Below are positions 43,937-51,667 of a stretch of 64,000 bases of DNA, in pieces. The position numbers and the translations under genes are program-made. This stretch comes from PFJX01 sp963713085 (GTDB taxonomy: Bacteria; Pseudomonadota; Gammaproteobacteria; Burkholderiales; Thiobacillaceae). Below the pieces are notes generated by a model, which saw nothing but the letters and a program-made list of their open reading frames with translations, was not told the DNA's origin and did not search any database. The stretch lies in assembly GCA_963713085.1 (NCBI GenBank), contig CAVQKQ010000022.1:1-64000 (forward strand). Reading direction: 5' to 3'. Positions within the stretch are counted from its first letter, which is position 1; the number at the start of each line of letters is the position of its first letter.

Positions 43937-43963
43937 GCAGTGCAGCATTTGTGCATCGCACAA
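43933..43963. promoter_or_regulatory. Candidate PhaR operator before phaP
   Basis: TTGTGCAGTGCA (43933-43944) is an exact copy of 12 bases found inverted upstream of phaA (41330-41319). It is followed by the palindrome TTGTGCATCGCACAA (43949-43963). Together they cover the -10 box and the likely transcription start, as expected for a repressor site. Confidence 0.72.
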
Positions 43964-44003
43964 ATTACCAATCGGTTATCGTTAACTTGTCCAGGAGATT
44001 GTC

Positions 44004-44381
44004 ATGCAAAAGCAATTGGTTGAAATGATCGAGAAGTCCACAGAAAGCGCCATGGAATCCACTCGCAAGTTCGGCGAGTTCAATATGCGCTTGTTCGACA
44101 ACATGTTCCAGCAACAGGCAGAATTGGCCGCCTTCTACATGGATGCCAGCGCCCGCGGCCTGGAACTCATGGGCAAGGCCAAAGGCTACCAGGATCTGAT
44201 GGCCGGCCAGGTCGCGCTGATGCGTGAATGCGGTGAGCGAAACATGGATGCACTGCGCAAGGGGGTCCGTTTCGCCGACGAGGCCACCACCGAATACAGC
44301 ACCCTGGCTCAGGAAGGATTCAAGACAGCCAAGGAGCAAGCGGCTGCCGCCTCCAGCATGGCCATGAAGGCCACAGCGTAA
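44004..44381 (+). CDS. phaP: Phasin (PHA granule-coating protein)
   Basis: 125 aa, almost wholly alpha-helical and amphipathic, with the phasin_2-like pattern (EFNMRLFDNMFQQQAELAAF, G-Y-Q-D-L-M-A-G-Q-V-A-L) and an Ala/Lys-rich C-terminus. Phasins coat polyester granules and control their size and number. An AGGAGA ribosome site precedes the ATG. It has its own promoter and operator and is followed by a strong terminator, so it is probably transcribed alone at high level. Confidence 0.9.
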   Translation: MQKQLVEMIEKSTESAMESTRKFGEFNMRLFDNMFQQQAELAAFYMDASARGLELMGKAKGYQDLMAGQVALMRECGERNMDALRKGVRFADEATTEYSTLAQEGFKTAKEQAAAASSMAMKATA

Positions 44382-44403
44382 CAAGCCTCAGTCTCTCCTC
44401 CTG

Positions 44404-44440
44404 CGCCTGCGCGGTCGCCAGACCAAGCAGGCGTTTTTTT
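44404..44440 (+). terminator. Terminator after phaP
   Basis: Stem CGCCTGC (44404-44410) with GCAGGCG (44427-44433), a 16-base loop and seven T (44434-44440). It lies immediately before the stop of the converging rof gene. Confidence 0.85.
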
Positions 44441-44441
44441 C

Positions 44442-44681
44442 TCAGGCAACCGCCCTGGCCGCCAGGATCCGATCCAGCCGAATGGTGCCTTCCTCACCGG
44501 TCGAGGTGCGATAGCTCAACCACTCGGCCTTGTCCCGGGTAGCCACGTCGGTGGGCAATACATCCATCTCGCGCTCTCCAGCCGTTTCATCCAGGTAGCG
44601 CAGATTCAGGCAATTACGCCGCAGCACCGCGAATTCCAATTGCTCATGGAAGGCGCAGGCAATCGAAATGTATTCATCCAT
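44442..44681 (-). CDS. rof: Rof-like Rho-binding antiterminator
   Basis: 79 aa from ATG 44681. The pattern D-E-Y-I-S-I-A-C-A-F-H-E-Q-L-E-F-A near the N-terminus, a central beta segment (T-R-D-K-A-E-W-L-S-Y) and the C-terminal I-R-L-D-R-I-L match the Rof family, small proteins that bind Rho and block termination. It overlaps the sppA stop by one base (TGATG), so it is probably translationally coupled to sppA. The PHA locus converges from the other side. Confidence 0.8.
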   Translation of the reverse strand: MDEYISIACAFHEQLEFAVLRRNCLNLRYLDETAGEREMDVLPTDVATRDKAEWLSYRTSTGEEGTIRLDRILAARAVA

Positions 44682-45623
44682 CAACGCACCCGGATATTCT
44701 CTTTGGCCCACGGGCGGATCGCTTCGCCCATCGCGGTGCCGATGCGTCGGGCGAGCCGTTCGGCGATGCCCTCTTTAGGCGAGTAATCAACGACATCCTC
44801 CGCCTTGACTACCTCGCGAGCGACATAATCCAGGTTGCCAATGGCCATCGGCCAGGCCCAGTTCGATGCTCCTTGGGCCACTCCAGATCAGGCCGCTGAA
44901 CATCTCCGGGGTTTCCTTCAGGCGTTTGCCGCGTCCCTGGCGAACCACGCGGATGAATTGTTGGTGGATCTCCTCCAGCATGGCCTTGGCAAAATCGACT
45001 TCCTTCTCCTTGACCGGCGAGAAGGGGTCAAGGAAGCCCTTGTTTTCGCCGGCCGTCAGCAGGCGCCGCTCAATGCCCAGCTTTTTCATGCCTTCCGTGA
45101 ACCCGAAGCCGTCCATAAGTACGCCGATGGAGCCGACCAAGGAAGCCTTGTCCACGAAGATTTTGTCGGCGGCGGCGGCGATGTAATAGCCGCCCGAGGC
45201 GCAGAGGTCGTCCACCACCACATACAGCGGGATCTTCGGGTACTTCGCGCGCAACCTGCGCATCTCGTCGTTGATCTGACCGGCCTGGACCGGGCTGCCG
45301 CCGGGGCTGTTGATGCGCATGACCACGCCCTTGGTGTGCTTGTCCTCGAACGCGGAATCGAGCGAGGCGATCAGGTCATCGGCCGTCACACCGCCATCGC
45401 CGCCGATCTCGCCCTGGATATCCACCAAGGCGGTATGCGGACCGGTGGAGACGAACTCCTCGCCTCTATAGCTGGCGATGAGATAGAAGATCAGGAACAG
45501 CCAGAGATAAAACAATGATTTGAAGAATATCCCCCACTTGCGGGTTTTCCTCTGTTCCGCCAGATGAGCGATCAGCAGCCGCTCCAGGACGCCGCGCTCA
45601 TTCTCTTGTCCATCACTCATCAT
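44681..45623 (-). pseudogene. sppA: Signal peptide peptidase SppA (S49), frame broken near C-terminus
   Basis: One TM helix (about residues 36-52), then an S49 protease domain: VVMRINSPGGSPVQAGQI, the nucleophile region D-L-C-A-S-G-G-Y-Y-I-A, S-L-V-G-S-I-G-V, and the candidate catalytic Lys in A-G-E-N-K-G-F. After I-E-L-G-L-A-D-G the frame runs into nonsense and stops at 44787, while the next frame continues with I-G-N-L-D-Y-V-A-R-E-V-V-K-A-E-D-V-V-D-Y, a conserved SppA C-terminus, to a stop at 44681. One extra base near 44840-44846 explains this. The catalytic parts are intact, so a shortened protein might still work. It degrades cleaved signal peptides in the membrane. Downstream of the Rieske gene, overlapping it. 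Confidence 0.87.
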
Positions 45624-45967
45624 TCTTCCTTGAGGTAGATCTGTCCGTCTTGTTCCGACACCTGCAGGGGAACCAGGCCCATGCCATTGCAGCGTCCACC
45701 CAGACAGGCGCCGTTGGCCGGGTCATAAAGGGCGCCGTGGGTGGAGCAGACCAAGTATAGCCGCGAGAAATCGAAGAATTCTCCGGAATTCCAGTCCAGT
45801 TCCACGGGGATATGTCCACAGCGATTGAGGTAGGCGTGGACCGCCCCTCTCCAGCGTATAACGAAGGCCGGTTCGGGATTTCCGGCGCGACTGACCTCGA
45901 AGCGGACCCCTTTGCCCGCTTCGGTGACCTCTGAGGCCTCGCAGATCAGGCGTTGTCCAGCAGCCAT
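45620..45967 (-). CDS. Rieske [2Fe-2S] protein, small ferredoxin type
   Basis: 115 aa from ATG 45967. Both cluster-ligand motifs are present: C-G-H-I-P-V-E-L-D-W and C-S-T-H-G-A-L-Y-D. This is a stand-alone Rieske domain of the kind found between a HAD phosphatase and sppA in betaproteobacteria. Its start overlaps the end of the HAD gene and its stop overlaps the sppA start, so the three form a tightly coupled operon. Electron partner unknown. Confidence 0.9.
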   Translation of the reverse strand: MAAGQRLICEASEVTEAGKGVRFEVSRAGNPEPAFVIRWRGAVHAYLNRCGHIPVELDWNSGEFFDFSRLYLVCSTHGALYDPANGACLGGRCNGMGLVPLQVSEQDGQIYLKEE

Positions 45968-46599
45968 CGAGCCAGGTCGGGGAAACAGTTGCAAACCGCC
46001 AGGGGGCCGTAATCTACCAAGTTTTCCGGGGGATGGGCGCCGTAGCCTGCCGCCAGCGAGGCAATTCCCGCGCTGCGCGCCATTTCCAGATCGTGGGTGG
46101 TATCGCCGATCATCAGGGCCCGATCCTTGTCCACCATGAGTTCTTCAAGCAACTCCTCGATCATGGCCGGGTGGGGCTTGGAATGGGTCTCGTCGGCCGT
46201 GCGGGAGGCATGAAAAAAGGGTCCCAGGCCGCTATGGGAAAAGGCCCGATCCAGACCTCGGCGCGCCTTGCCGGTGGCCACCGCCATCAGGTGGCCACGT
46301 CCATGCAAGGCCGCGATGAGTTCGAACGCGCCTTCGAACAGCGGTATATCCGCATCCTGGCCAAGATAGTGGTGCCGGTAATGCTCAGCCAATTCGGGAT
46401 GGGCCGTTTCCGGCAGTTCCGGAAACAAGGTTTCCAGCGCCTGCCGCAGACCCAGGCCGATGATGTGACTGGCCGCCTCCCGGCTCGGGACGGGCAAGCC
46501 CATGTCCCGGCTCGCGGCCTGGATGCAGGCGACGATCACCCCGGCGGAATCCATCAGGGTGCCGTCCCAGTCGAAGATCAGCAGGTCGAAACGTTTCAT
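45946..46599 (-). CDS. HAD-superfamily hydrolase, phosphoglycolate phosphatase-like
   Basis: 217 aa from ATG 46599 (K-R-F-D-L-L-I-F-D-W-D-G-T-L). Motif I D-W-D-G-T-L-M-D-S, motif II V-A-T-G-K, motif III Lys in S-K-P-H-P, and motif IV I-G-D-T-T-H-D are all present, with an alpha-helical cap as in subfamily IA phosphatases. The activity is likely on small phosphorylated metabolites; phosphoglycolate is only a possibility. The longer in-frame extension upstream reads into the tRNA fragment and is not coding. First gene of the HAD-Rieske-sppA-rof operon. Confidence 0.9.
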   Translation of the reverse strand: MKRFDLLIFDWDGTLMDSAGVIVACIQAASRDMGLPVPSREAASHIIGLGLRQALETLFPELPETAHPELAEHYRHHYLGQDADIPLFEGAFELIAALHGRGHLMAVATGKARRGLDRAFSHSGLGPFFHASRTADETHSKPHPAMIEELLEELMVDKDRALMIGDTTHDLEMARSAGIASLAAGYGAHPPENLVDYGPLAVCNCFPDLARWLLDNA

Positions 46600-46645
46600 G
46601 GCGTTGGGCTCCAATGGCATCCCGGACGATGGCACATAAACGGAA

Positions 46646-46667
46646 AAGCCGGCGCGTCGGCCGGCTT
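46646..46667 (-). terminator. Original terminator of tRNA-Val, left behind at attL
   Basis: AAGCCGGC (46646-46653) and GCCGGCTT (46660-46667) form an 8-bp perfect stem; on the minus strand it is followed by TTCCGTTT. It sits just beyond the displaced tRNA 3' end, as expected for the tRNA terminator before the element inserted. Confidence 0.65.
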
Positions 46668-46674
46668 GGTATTC

Positions 46675-46721
46675 TGGTGGGCAGTACGGGGTTCGAACCT
46701 GTGACCCCCGCCGTGTGAAGG
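46675..46721 (-). repeat. attL: 47-bp copy of the tRNA-Val 3' end
   Basis: 47 bases here are identical to 55204-55250, the 3' end of the intact tRNA-Val(CAC), from its CCA into the anticodon stem. The match stops at 46722, where element sequence begins. It marks the left junction of the integrated element. Confidence 0.95.
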
Positions 46722-46827
46722 AGAAACCAGCTGTTTTTCCCTGTCTACTGCGGTATTTAATTTCATTGTTTATCAACGTTTTACAGTGTTTTATGTACTT
46801 CCGTGTTTACTGATGTATATTGCTAAC

Positions 46828-46846
46828 TGTTCCCCCAGTGTTCCCC
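46828..46846. repeat. Putative integrase arm-type site, left
   Basis: TGTTCCCCCAGTGTTCCCC occurs here, just before the integrase start, and again exactly at 55137-55155 near the right end. A 19-bp direct repeat placed inside both ends of an integrative element is most simply an integrase or Xis binding site. Confidence 0.6.
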
Positions 46847-46855
46847 CGAGGCAGG

Positions 46856-48151
46856 ATGGCTGACAAAATCACACGCGAATTTCTCCGTGATCTGAAGGTC
46901 GAGAAGGACATCGACATCCCTGATTCGGAGCTGCGGGGATTTTACGTGCGGGCCAGGGTGAGCGGAAAGCGGTTCTTCTATGTCATCCGCCGGATCGGCG
47001 CCCGCATCGTCAAAATCAGGATTGGGGATTGCGCCCTGATGCCCGTCAGCGAGGCCCGGGAGAAGGCACGCCAGCAACTCGCCCGCCTGGACCTGGGCGA
47101 GGTTCCCGCACAGCACGCCACCAGGCGCGCGGAGCGCACCCTGCAGGACTTCGTGGACGGTTCCTATGGGGACCGCCTCACCACCGAGGTCAAGCATGCC
47201 GAGGCCACGCGAAAGCGGCTCAAGTCCACCTTCGCGGACCTAATGGACGCGCGCCTGGAGCGGGTCGACGCCGCGATGATCGATCATTGGCGCTCCCGGC
47301 GGATCAAGGCCGGCGCCTCCCCCGCCACCGTCAACCGCAACCTGAACGACCTGAGCGCCCTCTTCACCTTCGCCATGCAGCGCGGGGTGATCGATCACCA
47401 CCCCCTGCAGACCGTGAAACAGTTGCGGGTGGACAGCGAGAGCCGGATCCGTTTTCTTTCGCCCGATGAGGAAGCCGCCCTGCGCAGCGCCCTGGACAAG
47501 CGTGAGGAAGCCAAGCGCGTTGGCCGGGAGCGCGGCAACCAATGGCGCATCGAGCGCGGCCAGGATGCCCGCGCGGATCTGCGGCTCGTGCCCTTCGTCG
47601 ACCACCTGAAACCGGCCGTGCTGCTCTCGCTCAATACCGGCTTGCGCCAAGGGGAGCTGTTCAAGCTGACCTGGGAAAACGTCGACCTGGAGCGCGCAAC
47701 CCTGACGGTGCGGGCCGCCACCGCCAAGAGCAAGAAGGCCCGGCACGTGCCCCTGAACGGGGAGGCCCTTGAAACCCTGCGGGCTTGGCAGAAGAACATT
47801 CAGGAAAATTTTCCTGGAGGTAGTACCGGCCTGGTATTCCCGAACCGCGACGGCAAGCCCATCACCGAAACCAAGACCGCCTGGGCCAAGCTGCTCAAGG
47901 ATGCTGGGCTCAAGAATTTCCGCTGGCATGACATGCGCCACCACTTCGCCAGCCGATTGGTGATGGCCGGCGTGGACTTGAACACGGTGCGGGAGCTGCT
48001 GGGCCATGCCGACATCAAGATGACCCTGAGATATGCCCACCTGGCGCCTGAGCACAAGCGCGCGGCCGTGGAGCTGATTTCCGGTTCAAGTGCCGGCGCC
48101 GGCGCGGGCAAGGTTGTTCAGATGAAATCACGACGCGCCAAAACGGCGTAG
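46856..48151 (+). CDS. int: Tyrosine recombinase/integrase
   Basis: 431 aa from ATG 46856. N-terminal arm-binding domain (R-G-F-Y-V-R-A-R-V-S-G-K-R-F-F-Y-V), a core-binding SAM-like helical domain (about residues 100-190), and a catalytic domain with Arg in N-T-G-L-R-Q-G-E-L, H-x-x-R in W-H-D-M-R-H-H-F-A-S, and L-G-H-A-D-I-K-M-T-L-R-Y-A-H-L with the nucleophilic Tyr. It integrates and excises the element at the tRNA-Val 3' end, 135 bp from attL. All catalytic residues are present. Confidence 0.96.
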   Translation: MADKITREFLRDLKVEKDIDIPDSELRGFYVRARVSGKRFFYVIRRIGARIVKIRIGDCALMPVSEAREKARQQLARLDLGEVPAQHATRRAERTLQDFVDGSYGDRLTTEVKHAEATRKRLKSTFADLMDARLERVDAAMIDHWRSRRIKAGASPATVNRNLNDLSALFTFAMQRGVIDHHPLQTVKQLRVDSESRIRFLSPDEEAALRSALDKREEAKRVGRERGNQWRIERGQDARADLRLVPFVDHLKPAVLLSLNTGLRQGELFKLTWENVDLERATLTVRAATAKSKKARHVPLNGEALETLRAWQKNIQENFPGGSTGLVFPNRDGKPITETKTAWAKLLKDAGLKNFRWHDMRHHFASRLVMAGVDLNTVRELLGHADIKMTLRYAHLAPEHKRAAVELISGSSAGAGAGKVVQMKSRRAKTA

Positions 48152-48395
48152 GAACGATTTTCCCGGGGTGGTTGGTGCAATGGCATTCACACACCCCGAA
48201 AAACCGCACCGGCGACGGTATCGCCGGAAGGCGGGGCAACGGGAACTGCTACCTCCCGCCACCCCTGAATCCGAAACCTAGCCAACTGAGCCGCATAAAG
48301 CCGTTCACCACCCCCTAGCCCGGCCAGGCGAAAAGCGGAGTCCCTTCACCGCCTGGGGGTGGTCCCATTTGGAGGGCTGCATCGAGGGGTGCGGC
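48152..48395. other. Non-coding gap after the integrase
   Basis: No gene is seen. A perfect hairpin, CCGGCGA with TCGCCGG (around 48207-48226), and complementary G-rich and C-rich stretches (ACCACCCCC near 48309 and GGGGGTGGT near 48354) suggest local RNA or DNA structure. Function unknown. Confidence 0.4.
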
Positions 48396-49004
48396 ATGAC
48401 TGAAAGTGGAACCAAGCTATTTGACCGCCGGCAATTGCCAACTGGACGATGGCTGTACGCAAACCGCGAGGAGCAATCATTCTGCCGGAGGGCTGTCTTC
48501 TATTTTGGCTTCGACCTTCCAGGCTTTGACACGTTTCTTGAAAGTTGCATTTGGGAAAGCCAGAAGGCTACGGAGACAAGGATAGACCTCCTGGAGAAAC
48601 GTGCGGCCGCTCTCAATGCATACATCTCAGGCAATCTCGAAGTGGTACGCGCGTGGCTGAATTTCCTTGAATGCGCGTGGCATCACATCCTGAGGGATGA
48701 ATACGTTACCCCACTCGCAAGAGTGGGAAAGGCTTCATCCGAAGGCTTCAAAAATAGGTCAGAAACAAAGGCCCGAGATGACATCCAATCAATCGGGAAA
48801 CGTCTTTGGGGGGCTGTTCCAAACGCTTCTCAAGAAACCATCTTTGATCATGATGAGATTCAAGAATACCTTGCCAACAACCCGCGCCAGATGAAAGGGC
48901 GCGGGAGGGAGTGGTCAAAGGACGTTGTGATTAGATGGCTAAGGGAAATCGACCCACGTCCACCTGAGACACGAAAACAGGCGCCGCGAAAAATTAGAAG
49001 GTGA
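48396..49004 (+). CDS. Element protein of unknown function
   Basis: 202 aa from ATG 48396, preceded by GAGGGG. I recognise no family. It begins T-E-S-G-T-K-L-F-D-R-R-Q-L-P, has an aromatic stretch (A-V-F-Y-F-G-F-D-L-P-G-F-D-T-F), a helical centre, and a basic C-terminus (R-K-Q-A-P-R-K-I-R-R) that could bind nucleic acid. Base composition is lower in GC than the flanking chromosome. In satellites this position often holds regulators or interference genes, but nothing in the sequence shows that here. Confidence 0.65.
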   Translation: MTESGTKLFDRRQLPTGRWLYANREEQSFCRRAVFYFGFDLPGFDTFLESCIWESQKATETRIDLLEKRAAALNAYISGNLEVVRAWLNFLECAWHHILRDEYVTPLARVGKASSEGFKNRSETKARDDIQSIGKRLWGAVPNASQETIFDHDEIQEYLANNPRQMKGRGREWSKDVVIRWLREIDPRPPETRKQAPRKIRR

Positions 49005-49084
49005 CTATTGGGTAACGCCTATAAGTGCGTGATGTAGGAGGCAATGATCGGCCCTCGTTAATCAGTGTAAAAAAGGACGTGGGC

Positions 49085-49306
49085 ATGCATCCGAAGTTAC
49101 CAAATAAATCGCCGGCAAAAGCGGTTTTCAGTATTGACGACTTCTGCCGGGCGCACGATATCAGCCGCCCATTTTTATACGCGTGTTGGGCGCGTGGCGA
49201 AGGCCCCGACGTGATGCGGGTTGGGCGCAGGGTGTTGATTTCGGCTGAGGCTGCCTCCGCTTGGCGCGAGAAGATGACCGTGCAAAGTGGCCCAAAACGT
49301 GGCTAA
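49085..49306 (+). CDS. AlpA/excisionase-like helix-turn-helix protein
   Basis: 73 aa from ATG 49085. A single winged-helix type DNA-binding unit: F-S-I-D-D-F-C-R-A-H-D-I-S-R-P-F-L-Y then D-V-M-R-V-G-R-R-V-L-I-S-A-E-A-A-S-A-W, the pattern of MerR-like/AlpA regulators that open excision or operon expression in satellites and prophages. Probably controls integrase-mediated excision or the downstream replication genes. The next gene starts inside its 3' end. Confidence 0.75.
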   Translation: MHPKLPNKSPAKAVFSIDDFCRAHDISRPFLYACWARGEGPDVMRVGRRVLISAEAASAWREKMTVQSGPKRG

Positions 49307-49673
49307 GCGCGTTCCCCCGTTCGGTCGAGAACTTTCAGAGGCCCGTCGCCAGGGCCTGGCCCCGATCCTGCCGGCCAACTATTTTTTGCTGCTCTTGGGC
49401 TGGAATCTGCACCGCGAGATCCCGGACCAGAAACGCTTTCCGCGCCTGGTGCTGCCGCTCGATGAACCCCTTGAAGACTTCGACCTGAGCGCCCTGATCG
49501 GGCTCGATGTTCGTGTCTTGTATCACCGCCAGGACGCGTCTCTGGTGCCAGGCCTGGTGGACGCCCTGACGGCCCTGCCAGCGCGCACTTTGATCGTCGG
49601 ACCTTTCCCCGTCCTGGGTGGCGACCAGGTTTATCTGCCCGATAACCCTGGGGAGACACTGCTTGCCTCCTAA
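49287..49673 (+). CDS. Element protein of unknown function
   Basis: 128 aa from a GTG at 49287, overlapping the HTH gene (another GTG is at 49302). No domain recognised; the sequence has alternating Leu-rich strands and helices (ILPANYFLLLLGWNLHREIP; ALPARTLIVGPFPVLGGDQV). Overlap on both sides places it in one operon with the HTH protein and the RepA-like ATPase. Possibly a replication accessory protein, which is inference from position only. Confidence 0.6.
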   Translation: MAQNVAKRVPPFGRELSEARRQGLAPILPANYFLLLLGWNLHREIPDQKRFPRLVLPLDEPLEDFDLSALIGLDVRVLYHRQDASLVPGLVDALTALPARTLIVGPFPVLGGDQVYLPDNPGETLLAS

Positions 49674-50844
49674 GCTTAACCTGGCGCCCGAGACGCCCGA
49701 ACAGGCCCAGGCAAGGACCAAGGCCGAGGCCGCAACCCTGCCCCCCTGGCCGCCGGGGGATGGGCATATCGGCGACATGCTGAACAGGCCACCCGAGCCG
49801 CGTGCGTGGTTCGTGAAGCATCGGCTGATATTGGGACGGGCTCACGTCCTTACCGGCGTAGGCGGTTCATCGAAAACGACCTTGTTGTACCACTTGGCCA
49901 ACGCTGGCGTGATCGGCCGCCTGCCCTGGGATTGGCCGGTGGATGCCATCGGCACGGCCCTGCTGTTTTTGAGCGAGGACACGGCCCAGGACGTGCATCA
50001 CGCCTTGGCCGACATGACTCACGATCTTGACGATGCCGAGCGCGCGCTCCTGGCGGAGAAGCTGCGCATCTTCCCCCTGGCCGGTGAGGAAGTGAGGCTG
50101 CTCTCGTTGAGCGGACAGGCCCTCTTTGAAAACGCCCGAGGCATGGGCCTGATCGAGAAGTGTCAGCAATTCAAGGATGTCCGTTTCATCGGCCTGGACC
50201 CGGCGCTTTCTTTGACGGAAGGCGATGAGCTAAGCCAGGCCCACCAGCGCTACCTTGGCCAGTATTGCGACAAGCTGGCCATCAAGACCGGCGCCTGCGT
50301 GCTGTTGGTCACGCACTCCACAAAGGCCAGTGTCAATGCCGAAGAGTTGACTAGCCACCAGTCCCGGGGTGGTGGCGGCATCACGGATGCGGTACGGGGT
50401 GAGTTCGTGCTGCGCACCATGACCGCCCGCGAGGCCGCCGGCTTCGGCATTGATGATCTGATGGAGCGCAAGTCTCATGTGCAACTCGTATGCACCAAGG
50501 GCAACAAGCTCCCGCCTCATGCCTTCGAACCACTCTGGTTGCGCCGTGGCGACGGTGGCGTATTGATGCCGGCAACCCTATCCGCTAGCCAGGCGCCCGA
50601 CGCCGGCCCGAACCTGATCGACGTCCAGATTTTGGAGATCTTGCAGACGTTGTGCAAAAAGGCCAGTCCCACACTGGCCGACTGGCGCGGCGAGTGCGTG
50701 AGACTGCGGCTGATCGTCGGGCCTTCTGATGACGCACGGAAAAAGCAGATGGACCGGACTGTTTCCAGACTCCTGGCAGCTGGCATGGTCGAGCGTGGAA
50801 CCGGGCGCGGCATCTACATCCCGGCCGAGGCATCAAGGACATGA
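49663..50844 (+). CDS. RepA-like replicative AAA ATPase
   Basis: About 393 aa if started at TTG 49663 (GGGGAGA upstream), overlapping the previous stop. RecA/DnaB-fold ATPase of the RepA/AAA_25 group: Walker A G-V-G-G-S-S-K-T-T-L-L, a switch region L-L-F-L-S-E-D-T-A-Q-D, Walker B F-I-G-L-D-P-A-L-S-L-T, then L-V-T-H-S-T-K-A. The C-terminal 90 residues look like a winged-helix (M-D-R-T-V-S-R-L-L-A-A-G-M-V-E-R-G). This group supplies the replicative helicase of small plasmids and satellites. The following non-coding repeats are candidate origin sequences. Confidence 0.85.
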   Translation: MPPKLNLAPETPEQAQARTKAEAATLPPWPPGDGHIGDMLNRPPEPRAWFVKHRLILGRAHVLTGVGGSSKTTLLYHLANAGVIGRLPWDWPVDAIGTALLFLSEDTAQDVHHALADMTHDLDDAERALLAEKLRIFPLAGEEVRLLSLSGQALFENARGMGLIEKCQQFKDVRFIGLDPALSLTEGDELSQAHQRYLGQYCDKLAIKTGACVLLVTHSTKASVNAEELTSHQSRGGGGITDAVRGEFVLRTMTAREAAGFGIDDLMERKSHVQLVCTKGNKLPPHAFEPLWLRRGDGGVLMPATLSASQAPDAGPNLIDVQILEILQTLCKKASPTLADWRGECVRLRLIVGPSDDARKKQMDRTVSRLLAAGMVERGTGRGIYIPAEASRT

Positions 50845-50848
50845 CCCA

Positions 50849-50949
50849 GGGACACCCAACGAAGGGACAAGGGACACCCCCTAAAGGGGTTGTCCTTGTC
50901 CTGTCCCTTCGTTGTCCCAAATGTCCCTTCGTTGTCCCTTCGTTGTCCC
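50849..50949. repeat. Iteron-like direct and inverted repeats, candidate replication origin
   Basis: TGTCCCTTCGTTGTCCC occurs exactly at 50902-50918, 50922-50938 and 50933-50949 (the last two overlap by six bases), with a further TGTCCC at 50955. An inverted, slightly expanded copy lies at 50849-50869, around a CCCCTAAAGGGG dyad. Repeats of this type right after a RepA-like gene resemble iterons of a replication origin. A CRISPR array is excluded by the spacing and lack of unique spacers. Confidence 0.65.
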
Positions 50950-51073
50950 TTAAATGTCCCGTCAATAAAGGGGTGGGGGGGGAGGTTTGTAGAAATGGAA
51001 CCAATAGGCCCAGGACCGCGCGTTTGGTCATTTTTCGCGCAGAGTTGGTATTTGTCTTGGGGGGGGGTCAAGG

Positions 51074-51283
51074 ATGGAGTGCATAGGTTGCCATCGTGTT
51101 TACCAACTGTTCGGACCCCCACCTACCAGGCGATCTGATGCCAACTCGTATCGGTCGGAGTGGCGTAGTACCGACGCCGGCCCGGTCTGTCCCGCCTGTT
51201 GGCCAGAATGGGCACAGCGCCAGCGGGAATTGGAGCAGACGGCGATTGCGAACTATTTCAGGTTGACTCATGGACGATCTTGA
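51074..51283 (+). CDS. Small CxxC zinc-ribbon-like protein
   Basis: 69 aa from ATG 51074. Two pairs of cysteines, C-I-G-C near the start and C-P-A-C in the middle, suggest a zinc ribbon or finger. The rest is helical and charged (PEWAQRQRELEQTAIANYF). Its stop overlaps the next start, supporting it as a real gene. Many phages and satellites carry such small Zn proteins as regulators; function here is unknown. Confidence 0.65.
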   Translation: MECIGCHRVYQLFGPPPTRRSDANSYRSEWRSTDAGPVCPACWPEWAQRQRELEQTAIANYFRLTHGRS

Positions 51284-51602
51284 AAAGCGTGTTGAGGCCC
51301 GCCTTGCGGCCATGCTGGAGGAGTGCCGTGCCGAAAACATATTCATGACGGGGGACGGTCGCGTGTGGCCCGAGGACGCCGCCAAATTACTTGGCATGAA
51401 ACCGAAGACCTTGGAGAACAGGCGATCCTTGGGCACCTCTCCCCCGTTTTACAAGATTGGGGCCGGCCGACACCGAATCAGCTACGCCTTGAGCGATTTA
51501 GCCAGGTGGTTTGAAGACCAATGCCTTGATCGTCCCAAGGTATGGCTGAAGGATGACGCCAATTACAAGAAGTCTCCCGCAACCTCCCGAAATCCCCCGT
51601 AA
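51270..51602 (+). CDS. Helix-turn-helix DNA-binding protein
   Basis: 110 aa, overlapping the CxxC gene by 14 bases. An N-terminal helix is followed by a MerR/excisionase-like unit (WPEDAAKLLGMKPKTLENRR then F-Y-K-I-G-A-G-R-H-R-I-S-Y-A-L-S-D-L-A-R-W). Likely a regulator of the element, perhaps of the capsid operon that starts 65 bp downstream. It is distinct from the HTH protein at 49085. Confidence 0.75.
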   Translation: MDDLEKRVEARLAAMLEECRAENIFMTGDGRVWPEDAAKLLGMKPKTLENRRSLGTSPPFYKIGAGRHRISYALSDLARWFEDQCLDRPKVWLKDDANYKKSPATSRNPP

Positions 51603-51667
51603 CTCCTCTGTTACACCCCCACGACGTGGGCGAAGCTGGGCCATCTTCAACAGACCAAGGAATTTAA

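Noticed and set aside
46675..46721. A second tRNA-Val gene at the left junction
   Set aside because: Only the 3' 47 bases are present; the D arm and 5' acceptor strand are missing, so it is an att site.
46600..46776. N-terminal extension of the HAD phosphatase
   Set aside because: The extension is translation of the tRNA remnant and element DNA; family starts match ATG 46599.
50902..50949. CRISPR array
   Set aside because: The repeats are only 17 bp, two of them overlap, there are no unique spacers, and no cas genes are present.
50841..51086. 81-codon frame after the RepA-like gene
   Set aside because: Its first half is the translation of the iteron-like repeats and it has no coding character.
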